Source of the DNA: Tetrapyrgos nigripes
Taxonomy: Eukaryota > Basidiomycota > Agaricomycetes > Agaricales > Campanellaceae
Assembly: GCA_013368315.1 (NCBI GenBank)
Contig: JAACJM010000006.1
Coordinates: forward strand, 558,001 to 622,000
Direction: 5' to 3'
DNA: 64,000 bases
Shown: positions 24,643-36,425 of the stretch, in pieces
Numbering within the stretch: the first letter of the stretch is position 1
How the letters are laid out: each line of letters begins with the position of its first letter
Position numbers and translations under genes: made by a program
Notes under the pieces: generated by a model
Database searches by the model: none
Seen by the model: only the letters and a program-made list of their open reading frames with translations
Told to the model about the DNA's origin: nothing

Positions 24643-26090
24643 TCAGTGTGTATTCTGGGGGAAAACGACCAACTTCTCCCCGCTCACTTCACCTCTTCTC
24701 AACCTCTCCAAGCCTTCCTCTATCCCATTAAGACCGTTCGGAAGAACTACAGGCTTATTGGGCTATCAGGTGCATACACGGCGTAACGTTAGCGTCTCAA
24801 GGATACTTCAAAATGAGCCTTCACTTACTCTAATTTCCCCACTTTCCAACCATTCCTCCAACCTCCTCATCATCTTTCTTCCAAATTCTCTATGGGATGT
24901 TGGAGCCAAGACACCTGCGTAGACGAGAAAGGCCCGTTTGCTGAATTCCTTTTCTGAGTCGTTAGCTGCCATTGCACTGGTGAGACTCTCGCATAGGGGT
25001 AGAACTGTGATCAGCGTTCCTTTCCTTGAGCCTGAAGGCGATAGACACGCGAATCCTGCTTCTTGAGATTGGGGAGTAGAAACGGCATCGTAAACGATAT
25101 CAACATCCCGGCTGTTGACGTCGCTCGATTCAAGGAGAATCTTGAAAATCTCCTCCTGCAGCTCATCAAAGGCCACTTGATTACGATCTATAAAATGCGT
25201 TGCACCCAGTGAGCCGAGGTATGAAAAATGGAGAGACGAGCTGTATGTGATTATTGTGCCGAACTTCAAGAAGGAAAGGAGTTGAATCGCTTTATATTTG
25301 ACGAGACTCATGGTCAGCATCGGAATATGCAATTAATTTTGGCTAATTCACGTACCATACTGCCCGACACTGCTGCTCCCACCTAAAACCAGTGCAGTTT
25401 GTCCCTTTCTTTCTTGATCTTCAGACCTTACGACTTCCAAATCAGGACTTAGTCCGGCCCCGATGGGCTCTGGAGCCAATAAGCCAACAGCAGCGGTGGC
25501 GAATGCGAGAGGAAGAGTGCTAGCTTCGGCATATGTCATTGATTGGGGAATCTAGAAACGAGAGAAGGTTAAAGTAACCAGTCAGTTGTGACTTCTAGAG
25601 ACTACTAACCTTCGCAATGACATCCGCTGGAAAACACATGTACTGTTGGAAGGCGCCTCTTCGTGGTGTTGAAGGCATTGCTTGGGATATACTAGGCGAT
25701 GAGCAGAAGGCCACCAGAGCCATTCAACATCCTTATAGTCAGACGCAGTGGCAACTTAACCAAAGTGAAAGGTAGCACTCACACCCTATCCCCAACCTTC
25801 CATCTCTCTCGATCCACTCCTTCACCCATCCCCACCACCTCTCCAGCAACATCACATCCCAACGTCAGTGGATAATCCTTCTCCGTAAAGAAAAACCCAT
25901 GATCCTGAATCTTCCAGTCAATCGGGTTAAGTGCATCAGTGTGGACTTTGATGAGGAGTTCGTCCGAGGCTGGGGTATGAACGGGGATGCCGAAGGTGAG
26001 TTGTAATTTGGTTTTAGGGGATAAGAGAAGGGAGGCGGTTTGGGTATCTGGAAGTAACCCTACAACTGGGATTGGTACTGATTCTTGCAT
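24643..26090 (-). CDS. Zinc-independent medium-chain reductase (quinone/enoyl reductase-like)
   Basis: Starts MQESVPIPVVGLLPDTQT at 26090. The GroES-like N-terminal domain is seen in LLIKVHTDALNPIDWKIQDH and YPLTLGCDVAGEVVGMGEGV; after introns follow MTYAEASTLPLAFATAAVGL and the nucleotide-binding segment LVLGGSSSVGQYAIQLLSFL (GxSxxVG in place of the classic GxGxxG). Then FSYLGSLGATHFIDR and DVDIVYDAVSTPQSQEAG, and a last exon PNKPVVLPNGLNGIEEGLER ending LVVFPQNTH at 24643. The final intron (about 24758-24818) joins GEIR to PNKP. About 390 residues, slightly long for the family. Catalytic zinc ligands of alcohol dehydrogenases are absent, so it probably reduces an activated double bond or carbonyl with NADPH. 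It resembles ToxD-like fungal enoyl reductases. Convergent with the MYND gene. Confidence 0.83.
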
Positions 26091-26582
26091 TTGTGGTCCT
26101 TTGGCAAAACTGCTAGCACCTGGCTAGTACGATCTTCTCTCCTTTATATGCGACGATACCATAGGGTCTGTGGCCAACAGAAGTTTAGAAATCAGATTTA
26201 AACGGCTAATCTAATTCTCCCGACGAATAGTCGTCAACAGCAAACCAGCGACACTCCGACGGGTCAACAGTAAACCCAAAGTAAACTAATCAACCCTCCG
26301 ACGGAGGATGTCTGCCACAAGCCCCTATCCGGCTCATTATCCGCGACGCCGGCATTACTTCCTTCCGTTCACCATTAACTTCCGTTTTGCTTCCTTCAAT
26401 AAGTTGCTTCCGTTTATGAATTTGCGTCGCTCCGCTTCCCCTCCCTCAGGCTGATCGTCCAATTCCGACTTCCTAATCACTGCAATAACTGTGAACTCAC
26501 TACGTACTTAACTTACCCTCCACCGTTAACTTCCAAACCTATCTGCGAGGAGTGGTTCGTGCTTCTTACAGCCTTCATTGTT
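26091..26582. other. Intergenic, promoter side of the reductase gene
   Basis: About 490 bp between the reductase start and tRNA-Ile. Short direct repeats such as GTCAACAG...GTCAACAGTAAAC and CTCCGACGG occur twice. Nothing else identified. Confidence 0.4.
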
Positions 26583-26685
26583 GCCCGCGTAGCTCAGTGG
26601 TAGAGCATTGTACTTATGTGGCTAAACCTTCTCCCGGCGCATGAAGAGTATGCAAGGGTCTCCAGTTCAATCCTGGGCGTGGGCA
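26583..26685 (+). tRNA. tRNA-Ile (anticodon UAU) with a 31-nt intron
   Basis: Acceptor GCCCGCG pairs with CGTGGGC (one G-U); D arm GCTC/GAGC with AGTGGTA loop; anticodon stem TTGTA/TGCAA; anticodon TAT at 26615-26617; T arm TCCAG-TTCAATC-CTGGG; discriminator A. The intron occupies 26619-26649, directly after base 37, the canonical place. It decodes AUA, a rare Ile codon. Confidence 0.88.
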
Positions 26686-27411
26686 CTAAAGAGGCATGGA
26701 TAACTATGCCTTATCTTTCTTTACCTTTTTTTTTTGTTTCAATCACGAGCTACTTAATCCTAGAAGGTTCAGATCCAGAGCTGCAGTATGTACATACATA
26801 TATTCTGGAAAGGTGCTCTTTCATGCTTTCAACACTTTTATCAAACTTCTATATGGTGACCCTGGCACTGATTACACTGGTTGTACGAAGTGCAAAGCGT
26901 GGGCAAAACGCCTGTAGGGCTGTAGCCTATGTACTATTGTTGTAAGACCTGAGTATAGGAACAACGCCGGACGACGGGCGGGCGCCGCCTGAGGCTCTGC
27001 AAGTTTTACCCTGGCTGACAGCGAATGTTCATTATGACTTGACAGTGAGTCGGTGACCCGTAGAAGCCCGTAGAACCAAATCTACATCGCTACCGACGTT
27101 GGACTGATCATCGCCAGACCCTGAGTCGTGGGGCTGAGCAGTTTTTTGACATACATGTAAGATACAGGCTGAGTGGCGCATTCATATCATATATGCATCA
27201 TGACTCCAAACGGTTCCGTCTTGTCGCTTCTCGACTGATGATTCATACGGAACCATAGTGTTACTATTAGTAGTCCATTCGAGTCATTATCCTCTATGTA
27301 GCTACATAGTATGAGTCATAGGTAGGTATAAAATACCTCCCTGATCCCCTCCTGTTCCTTCAACAAACAACACCCACATCTACATCCACAGACAGACAAC
27401 CCAAGACAAGC
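26686..27411. other. Intergenic, contains the promoter of the next gene
   Basis: No gene recognised. Short overlapping ORFs at 26616-26945 arise from the tRNA and its flank. The last 100 bp are C/A-rich up to the ATG at 27412, a common fungal leader composition. Confidence 0.45.
27327..27335 (+). promoter_or_regulatory. Candidate TATA box
   Basis: TATAAAATA lies 77 bp upstream of the ATG at 27412 and is followed by a C-rich leader. Confidence 0.45.
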
Positions 27412-28445
27412 ATGACTCGTTCCAACCAATCTCAGTATAGTCCCAAGGTCGCTAAAAAGGTTGGTAGTCCTGTCCCTGTCCCTATCCGTTTCCCCTTCGG
27501 CATCGTCCCCAACCTACGCACCCATGCCCAAGACTTCCCCTTTCCGTTTCCGAGAGTCTTAACTAAACATTATCCATTCTCATCGTCTACAACAGGCCTT
27601 CCGCCAATCCGCCCGCGCCTCAGGCCTCACATACCCCCAAGCCATCGCAACTCTCAAAGCCGCTCAAGCCTCCGAACGCGAGTTTCGTCGTAATGGTGGA
27701 GGTGGATTCGACGTTTCCGGTACCGGTGCAGGTTTCACCAAAGCTTCCTCCGAGTCTGCGTTTTTGAAAAACATCAAAACCACAAACCCTCAACACTGGC
27801 AGAAACTGCCTTACAGCCTCGGGCTAAGTCACAGTCGCAATGAAAACGCGGTCGCAGTCGGCCTGGGCACCACGACGAGACGAAACCCAGGGCGAATGGA
27901 TGGTGTTTCGTGGAATGGGAATTCGTTTATATGTCCCAAACAAGTGGATAAGGTCGATATGTTTGAGTCCGGCAACCGTAACTTGGACGCTGAGGATAAG
28001 GTTCTTCACGACGTTTTGAAGTATTCGATGGGCGACGACGTAGACGGGAAGCAGAAGCGTACGCTCGATTTGGCTGCTCTAATCGACGCTGCGAGTGCAC
28101 GCGGTCCAAAGAAGGCTAAAGGTGCGGTGATTACCGACTACTCCATTTTTGTGCCCCGAGGAAAAAGACGAAAGACTCACCCAATATTCATTCCACACAG
28201 GCCTAGCCCACAAACTCGAATACGAAATCCTCACTCCCGGACCTACTCGTCGAGTTATTTTCTTGAACGATAACGATGTGGATGACGATATCTCCGAACT
28301 AGCCCTCAGCGACCTTGGTCTAGAGGATTGGGAAGACCTCTATTACGACGACGACGACTTTTCCGGGCCTCGGTCTCAGACTGCGTTCAAGGCAAAGGGA
28401 ATGGAAAAGATGTCGTATGCAGCGGTGTTGAAGACGAATGGATGA
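27412..28445 (+). CDS. Orphan basic/acidic protein, three exons
   Basis: Exon 1 gives MTRSNQSQYSPKVAKK; after an intron of about 137 nt, exon 2 starts AFRQSARASGLTYPQAIATL and continues through GGGGFDVSGTGAGFTKASSE, GTTTRRNPGRMDGVSWNGNS, CPKQVDKVDMFESGNRNLDA and LDLAALIDAASARGPKKAKG; a second intron (about 28122-28200) leads to LAHKLEYEILTPGPTRRVIF and a strongly acidic stretch with DDDISELALSD and YYDDDDF before AVLKTNG-stop. About 280 residues. The conserved-looking GLTYPQAIATLKAAQASE helix and the patterned tail suggest a real gene. No domain or localisation signal recognised; no clue from neighbours. Confidence 0.65.
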
Positions 28446-29545
28446 CTGGATGAGGGGTTGGTGTAGACGAAAGAGTTAAGAAGGTCCACCAAATAGTAGG
28501 ACTTGGAGGTTTAGTACTTGGTCGCTCAGAGTCAACTCAGACTTTTCGTCCGGATTCTCGAGTTCATCGTAGTAGCGATATCAGACAGGATGATTCAGGA
28601 ATGGTAGGAATGGTAGTGATATCGATATCCAGTATCCAGTATCCATATTATTCAATTTTGAACTATGCTTGCATCCGTATTTCTATATGTACGGAATAAT
28701 ACAAGAACTTTGCTCCTACAAGAAGACAAGTGTGAGTGTGAGTGACCTGAAGCGAAGACAGAAAGAACAGGAAAAAAGGGCAGAAGAAAAAGAAAAGAGG
28801 ATAAGAAGACGAGAAAGGAAAGACAGCGGTGTATACGGTGACGGGTACAGTGACAGAAATTTAAAATTTAAAAAGGCTACTGTGAAGAATGATGAGGATT
28901 AGATGTCGTTAGGGGTTTGCAGAACAAGGACTTTTTTTATTGACCCAATAAATGAAAAAAGACGTAACGAAAACTCTCCTGGCCCAAGCGACGAATAACG
29001 CTGAAAAAAAGGACATGACACTCACGACAGGCGTCAAGCTTCACTCATACTAAAGCCAGACCAAGACCCATACTAATCAATAGCTGCGGCGATGACTTGG
29101 CTCCCCACAAACGGAAACGTAGGACGGTCCCCGATACCCCTGCATGAGACTTGTCCATTTTGAGGAAGTCGTGGACGACGTGGCAGGAGCAGGAAGAAGG
29201 CAAGAGGACATAGCATTAGGCGCAAGTAGTTAAAGTGTCACCTTGAATGTGCTCCTGCACAGAGAATTCCAGCTTGTTGTATGTTCTTGTCCTTGCAAAC
29301 TGCAGCGAGGTCTAAAGAGCCGTGCTCGAGGTTATGTTGCCGCCAAGAAGGCCACGGTGTCAATGAAAGCCAAACCCGGGTGCCCCAGCGGACATAGTTT
29401 GCTCATTACTAGCGGTGGGATAGCGGACTAGAAGAGAGCAGCTTGGGACATGGTGGTCGCGAAGAAAGATGGTGACCGGGTCACAGTTCTACCAGACTGG
29501 GTTCCGAACCTAATGTGTACCCATACACTCGATAATAGTCAGGAA
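28446..29545. other. Intergenic, 1.1 kb
   Basis: No gene assigned. 28740-28880 is purine-rich and yields a spurious Lys/Arg/Glu-rich ORF. On the minus strand about 29070-29160 the stretch CRGIGDRPTFPFVGSQVIAA followed by AID-stop looks like a protein C-terminus, but no upstream exon could be joined. Confidence 0.35.
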
Positions 29546-29617
29546 ACACCGTTGGTGAAGTGGTTATCATGCTTGCCTTCCAAGCAAGCGGCTCGGGTTC
29601 GATTCCCGAACGGTGTA
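29546..29617 (+). tRNA. tRNA-Gly (anticodon UCC), intronless
   Basis: Acceptor ACACCGT pairs with ACGGTGT; D arm GTGA...TCAT; anticodon stem CTTGC/GCAAG with loop CTTCCAA and anticodon TCC; T arm TCGGG-TTCGATT-CCCGA; discriminator A. The first pair is A-T rather than the G-C usual for tRNA-Gly. Confidence 0.88.
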
Positions 29618-29846
29618 CACACTGAGCAGCTCACAGCTCGTCTTTTTGTCCGTCCTACTTGCTTTTCTTTTTTTTTTCTGCAGCACGTTTTAGAGCCCGT
29701 TCGGATACAGCAGTCCATCTGACCTGCAGACTGCAGTGGCTTACGCGCTTCCGTTTCGCTCCCGCGCGTGTACACCGCCACTGCCTCAGTTATATTGAAC
29801 GTATATGCGTATGTGTATAAGTTCTCATCTAACGAGTCAATACCCA

Positions 29847-30255
29847 CTACTTAGTAGCCAGACGAGCAAGATTCTCTTCAACCACTTCGTCTCTTGCTTC
29901 TCGTGTGAATGTATCTGCATCTTGGAAACGGGGAGTCACAGTGACTGCGAATAGAGGTTGCCGCCTGTAGGCTGTCAGAGGACCAAATTGCGTCAGCTTT
30001 GAAGATGGAAAGAAATAAGATGAACTCACGATAGGATACCATTTTCTTCTTCGGCATTGAAGTCGGGTAGCACAATGTTGCCATCCGAATCCTTCACACC
30101 TCCCAATCTCATAGTCCACAAGATAGTCGCTATTGCGATGAATAGCGAATTGTTGGCTACATGCCATCCGACGCAGATGCTGTTCATCGATGCAAGTTAG
30201 CTTCTCTTCAACATTAAAGGGGTGTGGGCCAACGCTACGCGTGGTGGGTATGAGG
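29847..30255 (-). pseudogene. Cytochrome P450 relic 2, C-terminal part
   Basis: The minus strand reads SICVGWHVANNSLFIAIATI (the segment containing the heme-ligand Cys), LWTMRLGGVKDSDGNIVLPD, FNAEEENGIL, then after an intron PLFAVTVTPRFQDADTF and ends ENLARLATK. Its 5' side stops in an intron; the FGxR half of the heme loop is missing here. It is the missing end of the copy at 34640-35198, 4.4 kb away. The family is a membrane-bound fungal monooxygenase, but this piece alone cannot work. Unlike the rest of the block, its CpG content is normal. Confidence 0.8.
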
Positions 30256-31324
30256 CTGCCTCCACTCATCCTAAGGCTCCAACCAAATACAATTAAATGC
30301 TGTTATAACTGGTAAGTAGAAGGGCAGATGCTTGGAAGTGATGCAGCCTATAAAATTCATTATTCCACCCCAGATCACTGACTCAAGTCTCATCAGTGCT
30401 GGTCAATTTTCCCTTTTTGCTCCCATCCCACTCTCATCTCAAACTGTCAAGTACAACATGTAATTTCCTATATCTCAATAAATGCAGGCATTTTCCTCTC
30501 TTCAGAGCATCAAATTGTCAAATCATGACCTTAGACAAACCTTTCAAGCTGTAAATTTGACTGACCACTGTGTTCATGGCTCCTCTGGTCCTGGAGCAAA
30601 TTAGAACTAGTCAGCAATGAAAGCCCACCTACACTTTCCAGAGGCTACACTCTACCCTACAGAGAAGAATGATAAATGTACAGTATTAGCAAACATTGAT
30701 GGTCATTCAAGATGTCCACATGCAAATTCACCATGCACAATTGTGTGCAGTGTGCATGAACTCTTCTTGATAGTTCTAATATTACACTCACAGGCTAACT
30801 ACTCATCAAGCACAAGCTTGGTTTTGGCAAAATCAAACCTCAGGAAAAAAATCTGTTATAATTAGTTAATAACATGTTATAACATATTATACCTATTACT
30901 TATTAGTTATGTCAAAAACTGTAACAAGTATCTAATAGGTTGGAGCCCAGGCTCCTACCCAGCCCCAGGTGGTGGGAGACAGAATGCGAGGGTGGGAGAA
31001 AGGGAGGAAGGAATAGTTACCTGTTATAGTTATACCAGTAGCCAATCATATTGCTAGAACCTTTTGGTCTCCACACCACCTGGGGGCTGGAACGACTTCT
31101 CTGGCACCTGATTGGCAGTACTTACCTATCAAATCCTTGTGTGATCTTGCCGCGTCACACGTTGCAGTTTGTTGATTCACTTCAACAATGTTGGTGCCCA
31201 GTCTATGCACAGTCTTCTCTCAGAATCTTCAGGGAACCTCTCGAAACAGTTGTAGTATTGTTTTATTATTTATAGATGTACTTTCGGGACTTACTTACAC
31301 TATAGCCACAGCTTCTTAGTACAT

Positions 31325-31560
31325 ATGTCAACCAGTGCCAATCCCCGCATATGGGATGTCAAGTCTATTCGAGATCTTGTCAAGCAGAAGACTGGGAAGT
31401 GGCCCTGCTGGTGGTAAATCAAGACTGCCATGTCATTGTATTAAGGTAATGATGTCGTTGGAGTGGCCCAAACCGGTGCTGGGAAGACATTGTCATTTTG
31501 GATACCTCTTCTCATGGCTAGCAAGTCAGGCATAATGAGACAAAAAATTTATTTCAAACG
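31325..31560 (+). pseudogene. RecQ-like helicase fragment
   Basis: One frame reads MSTSANPRIWDVKSIRDLVK, QKTGKWPCWW, stop, IKTAMSLY, stop, GNDVVGVAQTGAGKTLSFW then IPLLMASKSGI. AQTGAGKT is the Walker A motif; the leading part matches the N-terminus of multicopy RecQ-like DEAD/H helicases in mushroom genomes. Two in-frame TAA codons and loss of all later motifs make it a relic. Confidence 0.7.
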
Positions 31561-31939
31561 GATGGTGCATCATACAAGGAGAGCGGGTTGGTTATTAGTA
31601 TCTACTTATAGGGGCTATCTGTGCTCGGGAAAGTGGAAGTGATTGGCAGCGGAGTTTGCCAGAGAAGTTGTTCCAGCCTCTCTATGGTGAGAGATACTCC
31701 AACTCCTCGTAATCTGATTGGCTGCTGGTATACTATATCCAGCAGTTGTCCCCTCCTCTTCCCTCAAGCCCTAGCAATTCGCTCTTGCCATAGAGTGGGC
31801 TGGGTAGGAGCCTGGTTGGAGCCTTACATCCAAACCTATTCAGCTTGTCTCTCCTCTTTTTTTTTGACATACAGAATAACTACAGCCCTTTTATCAACAA
31901 AGTATTCCAAATTTTCTCTATTGTTTTGGAGTGCTGCAG

Positions 31940-32130
31940 ATATTCTTGTTAGTATTCCAGTTCCAATGCCATCATATAACCATTCATCAGCCCCATTGAA
32001 CATCTTTGTGATGAAGTGATCTCTACCAAAATAAATGATGCCATTGACTTGATATTCTTGAAATTCAGGTCCTTGAGGAATATGTATGATCTTCTGAACC
32101 TTTTGGCAAATGGTGACTGTTTCAACAGGT
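31940..32130 (-). pseudogene. Transposon-derived protein fragment
   Basis: One minus-strand frame reads KIIHIPQGPEFQEYQVNGII then YFGRDHFITKMFNGADEWLY and DGIGTGIL. It looks coding and resembles a segment of repeated mobile-element proteins in basidiomycetes (possibly a Ulp1-protease-like part), but I cannot name the family with confidence. Confidence 0.35.
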
Positions 32131-32740
32131 GAGTCAAGAATGCAATCTTATGGAAAACAACTGACAACCTTCTACTCCACTTCATGGACATGCTCTAGAA
32201 TCACGATAACATTGTCAAACATGTTTACAAACCTTGTAGCTGCATAAGGTGGAAATTCGACCTTGTATACATCCTTGATAAGATTGCCATCAACTTCACC
32301 TGCAAAGCATTAGTTTGTATTCCTGGCAAAAATAGAAATTGAGAAATAAAAAAAAAAACTGCTCATCTATCCCTCCCTCATTACAATGTCAACTTGTCCA
32401 CAGACAAGTCAACCCTCACTCCAACCGCTACTCCCGTATAATTCCCTTGTGGAACCAATACCTGGACCTCGGATTAGCTGTCCTAAAAATAGAGCATTGC
32501 AACAGTGAGCTGAGAATACTCACAAGATATTTTTACTGGGTACCTAAGACATTAGACAATGCGTGGATGAGGACTTCGAGAGTAGATTTGTTGGGTTTTT
32601 CTTAAGAGAGAGTAAGTGCTATAAGGCCTGAGAGTGAGACAAGGACAGTCAGAAAGAAATCAGAAACAAGCAGCAGTGTCTACTCAAGGGAGAGAGGGAT
32701 TCAGAGATGAGAGCAGGAGTTTCTATCCAAGAGAGAGAGA

Positions 32741-32874
32741 GAGTCAAATGAAATACCTCAGATTTATGTGTTGAAGTGGGTACAAAGAAAAAAGTGCCAG
32801 AGAGAGAGTGTGTGTCAAACGAAATACCTCAGATTTGTGTGTTTAGGTCATGGTACAAAGAAAAAAGTACCAGT
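32741..32874. repeat. Two tandem copies of a 74-bp unit
   Basis: GAAATACCTCAGATTT...GTACAAAGAAAAAAGT occurs twice with a spacing of about 74 bp, inside a purine-rich tract. Confidence 0.75.
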
Positions 32875-34639
32875 GGGAAAGTCCCTAGCTTCTGAAAATA
32901 CTCTTACTTATATACAAGTGTCCTATGTTACAGTGTATCAGTACATCTTACAGTGCCTCTCGCACTAGTTCTGTGGTTTTACAGACACAAGACTTGGGCA
33001 CTTGCTCAGCCCTGATGCAGGTACTTCAGAAGCAACTAGATATGGATGGTGTGAATGATTGTGAGCAAATGAGAAGGTCAATGAGACAAAATGTATGAAA
33101 AAAGCAAAGCAGAGCACTAAGATTTGTGCAGTCATCTGAGCACATGGACTGCACTGGTGATGACTGAGCAAAGAGAGCCAGGTTGATAGGAGTGGAAGGC
33201 ATTGACTGGGTATTCATGAGTGCTGTTCCAAAGTGAAAGAGTGGGATAGGAGGGCTCAGGGAGAGCTGGTAGACACAATGACTTTCATACTGTCTAGTTT
33301 GGTGAGTGGGACAGACTGCACCAACCATCAAGGATTAATGGCAATGGTCTAAGAGATGGAACTACCAGCAATGCTGAAGATGAGGACCATTGAGGGTTAG
33401 AACAAGACATATAGCCAGAAAATACAGGTAAACATGTAGTCTACATGCAGACAAATCTGAGACAAACCTCCAGGACAAACAGTAACTTAATGGTGTGAGA
33501 TGCTAAAGGGAGTGGAGGGGAGGATATCATTGAAAAAAAGACAGGCCATAGGGTTGGGTCCAATGGTGAGGGTATGAAGGAAGAAAGCAATAATATTGGG
33601 TCTGACAGAAAGTGGGAGGAAAACAGAAGAAAAGCAACAACAAACAAAATGAAAATCACATAGAAGATTACATGGAATGAAACGGATGGGTAAAATAGGG
33701 AACACTTAAACATAGCCACATGTGGAAAGAGAGTGTAAGAAACTCAGCTCATTTCATTCAGCCTTGTAATCCCAATGCATTCATTGCCCTGACTGTGGAC
33801 TGAACCCATATGTATAGTGTCCTTCCAATAAACCCAGTAGTCTGTTTGGGAAGTCTTAGGAACTTAGATGAAGATTCTGATAATGATGACAATTGATTGC
33901 TTAGCGTACATAGATAGATATACTTTCTGGTAGCTAAGTAGACAGTCTACCTTGTGTTTGCCCCTACTGATGCTACTGAGTACCTGCCCTTGTGTGGAAC
34001 CTTTTTCTGGTGCAGTGTATTGTAGTACCGTTTTTTGGTTACTACATTAGTTCCCCTATCCACGCTTTTTCGCGATGCGTCTATTTTAGGTATTTCAGAC
34101 TCCTTCGATTGATTACTTACCTTCGTGTTTCCATTATTCCATTTCATTCAGATCTTATCCGTATCTTACAAGTTTTGATTTTCTTATACAAGTTTTATTT
34201 TTCATACATGTTTTACTTAGTCATTTGTTCCTCAATTTCTACAGCTTTATTTGTTTTGGTTCAGAACTCCTTACTACGATACAAGTATCAAGATATTTCT
34301 AGAACTTTAGACTACGTATATATAGTCCTACCTACTAGAGAATACACCAGATTATCCCAGTGTCACTCTCAGTCCAAGTCTCAGTATTCCCAGTTTCCCA
34401 GCGTCTTCTTAGTATCACCTTTCCCAGTGTCATCTCGTCTGTTATTAGAGTCTTGTCTCTAAAACGGCATTATCAGTATTTCCCAGTCAATATTCCAGAT
34501 CAGCCACTTACGATTATTTTCCCCGAGTTCTTCTACAGGTCTTCATATTTGTCCTCTCCCTCGATTCTACGGGATTCTCTGGCTATCGTCAAGCCTCTGA
34601 GCATCTTGTGTAGCTTTTCCTAGCTGCGCATCAGTATCA

Positions 34640-35198
34640 ATCAATCAATCTGTCTGTCTTTCAGCTGGCCAGTTCCATCTAGGTGTTGTTCTGGCCAGAA
34701 TTCTTCTGTCAGGGTCTTGATTCAAGGACCTGGTTGACAGTCAGAACTGTTCTGAAGAAGATCTTCTGACCACCAAATGGGGCCAGTCGGTGTACTTTGC
34801 AGTGCGTTGGTCAAATAAATCTTCAACTACTTCCTTGGTATTCAGAATGAATCAGACTGAATGATCATAGGTTGACTGGCCATGTTGAGATAGACTATAG
34901 GACCTCCACATCCAAAAAAAATGAGGTCATGTGCAATATCGAGGATTGCAGAATGGTGACCATGAGTCCTCTTCCATTTTGCCAGTGTATCCCAAGGCTT
35001 CACAGTTGGGAGCTGCAAAGTGTTCCCTAGAATAAGTAATCCCCAAGGGCCTAGAGGGTAGCACACAGAGATATTTCTGTGAATTGTCCAAAAAAGATAG
35101 AGGGTCAGGATGCATAAGAAGACTGATACGATAGAAGTCATGGAGGTCATTATGAGGCCTTTAGGCTGAGTTTGGTTTTTGCTCAGGCTCAGCTTCAA
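34640..35198 (-). pseudogene. Cytochrome P450 relic 2, N-terminal part with internal deletion
   Basis: Minus strand: MTSMTSIVSVFLCILTLYLF (membrane anchor), then CYPLGPWGLLILGNTLQLPT (the proline hinge and GN), LAKWKRTHGHHSAIL, GGPIVYLNMASQPMII, a frame change near 34850, NTKEVVEDLFDQRTAKYTDW, and directly SSSEQF and an EEFWPEQHL-like segment that belongs near the C-terminal PERF region. The whole middle, including the I helix and ExxR, is deleted. The frame breaks several times. It pairs with the C-terminal piece at 29847-30255. Confidence 0.78.
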
Positions 35199-35489
35199 TG
35201 CCTAGAGTTGCTTATGAGCAGACAAGTTAAAGTTCTGTCATTCAGCAGAGTGATTAGGCTCTATGCTTCTCAGCTTGATCATGAGTACAGTCAGTTTATT
35301 CCTGGTTTCTCATCATACAACCCAGCATATTCGTTACCTTAGTCCACGCAGACAGTTGCTGATCTCTATTCATAATCCAGCTTCTCCCAGTCTGACCATG
35401 CCATCCATACCATGATCAATGTAGTCTCTCTCAGACAGTCTATATCAACTGTTTGACCAGATATCTCCTGATCAATTGCTACTATTCAG

Positions 35490-36425
35490 ACGAATGAGAT
35501 TTTCTTCAAACACTTTGTCTTGTGCTTCTCTTATGAACGTATCTGCATCTCGGAAATGAGGCATCACAGTGATTGTGAATAGAGGTGGCTGTCTGTCATA
35601 GGACCAAATTGCTGCAGCTCATAGCTGGAAAGAATCAAGATGAACTCATGATAGGATACCATGTTGTTCTTCAGCATTGATGTTGGGTACCACCACATTA
35701 CTGTCCAGATCCTTCACACCTTCCAATTGCATAGTCCACAAGATAGTTGCTATTGCAATAAATAGTGAATTGTTGGCCACATGCCGTCCAATGCAGATGC
35801 TGTTCATTGATGCAAGTTAGCTTTTCTTCAACATTCCAATGTGTTCATTGCACTGACCGTTGACCAAACCCATATGTGGAATGTCCTTCTGATATACCCA
35901 GCAGTCCATCTTTCAGTTGGTCAGTCCTGTCTAGGTGTCGTTCTAGCCAGAATTCCTCTGCATCTGGGCCGTATACGTTGGGGTCATGATTCAAGGACCT
36001 GCTTGACAATCAGAACTGTTCTGAAGAAGATGAACTGGATGCATACCATGTATTTGGGATACATATTGTTCCTTTAGGTATGTAGTCCCCATCATAATAA
36101 TCATCCTACAAATCAAAATGTTTGGTACTCCAGAATTCAAGACAGGTGAATTGTGAATGAGCATTCAACTTACTTTGCTGGTAGCATGAGGAACACCCAT
36201 TGGTAATGGTATTCTCCATCATAAGACCTGAAGGTTTTCAGGTTCAATGAATGCTAATATAAACAAACAGTGAAGCAGGGACACAAACCTCTTTGACAAC
36301 AGTGTGAATATATGAGAGATGTTTGAGATCAGCAAAAGAAGGAAGCCTTGAATGTCTGCCAACTCTGTTGAGTTCCTCTTGGGCACGTGTTTGGCTACTC
36401 AGAATGGGGGAGCACTGTGACAGTT
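35490..36425 (-). pseudogene. Cytochrome P450 relic 1, C-terminal half
   Basis: Minus strand, in order: AQEELNRVGRHSRLPSFADL, YIHTVVKEVLRWRIPLPMGV with the K-helix ExxR (EVLR), PHATSKDDYYDGDYIPKGT, NHDPNVYGPDAEEFWLERHL (PERF region), YGFGQR, intron, SICIGRHVANNSLFIAIATI (heme Cys), then MQLEGVKDLDSN and the conserved tail. Motifs survive but a frame change and TGA occur near 35985-36010. The corresponding N-terminal half is at 42620-44436, with the NLR gene between. Sequence shows many TG/CA changes against the copy at 29847. Confidence 0.82.

Larger units (their letters stand above)
30256..34639. other. CpG-poor insertion block separating the halves of P450 relic 2
   Basis: About 4.4 kb of degraded DNA. 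Besides the helicase and transposon fragments listed separately it contains purine-rich GAGA tracts (32590-32760), and short ORFs such as 30617-30865 and 33992-34462 without a domain. CG dinucleotides are rare while TG/CA are common, as in old methylated repeats. The block probably consists of several nested elements; I cannot find clean ends. Confidence 0.5.

Noticed and set aside
7589..29545. Possible secondary-metabolite cluster (dioxygenase, reductase, transporter)
   Set aside because: No backbone synthase, and the genes are separated by unrelated orphan genes and tRNA; co-occurrence alone is weak.
30617..30865. 82-codon ORF with Cys and His residues
   Set aside because: No recognisable finger spacing; in the CpG-poor debris block.
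33992..34462. 156-codon hydrophobic ORF
   Set aside because: Phe/Tyr/Leu richness comes from AT- and T-rich decayed DNA; no conserved pattern and no support from neighbours.
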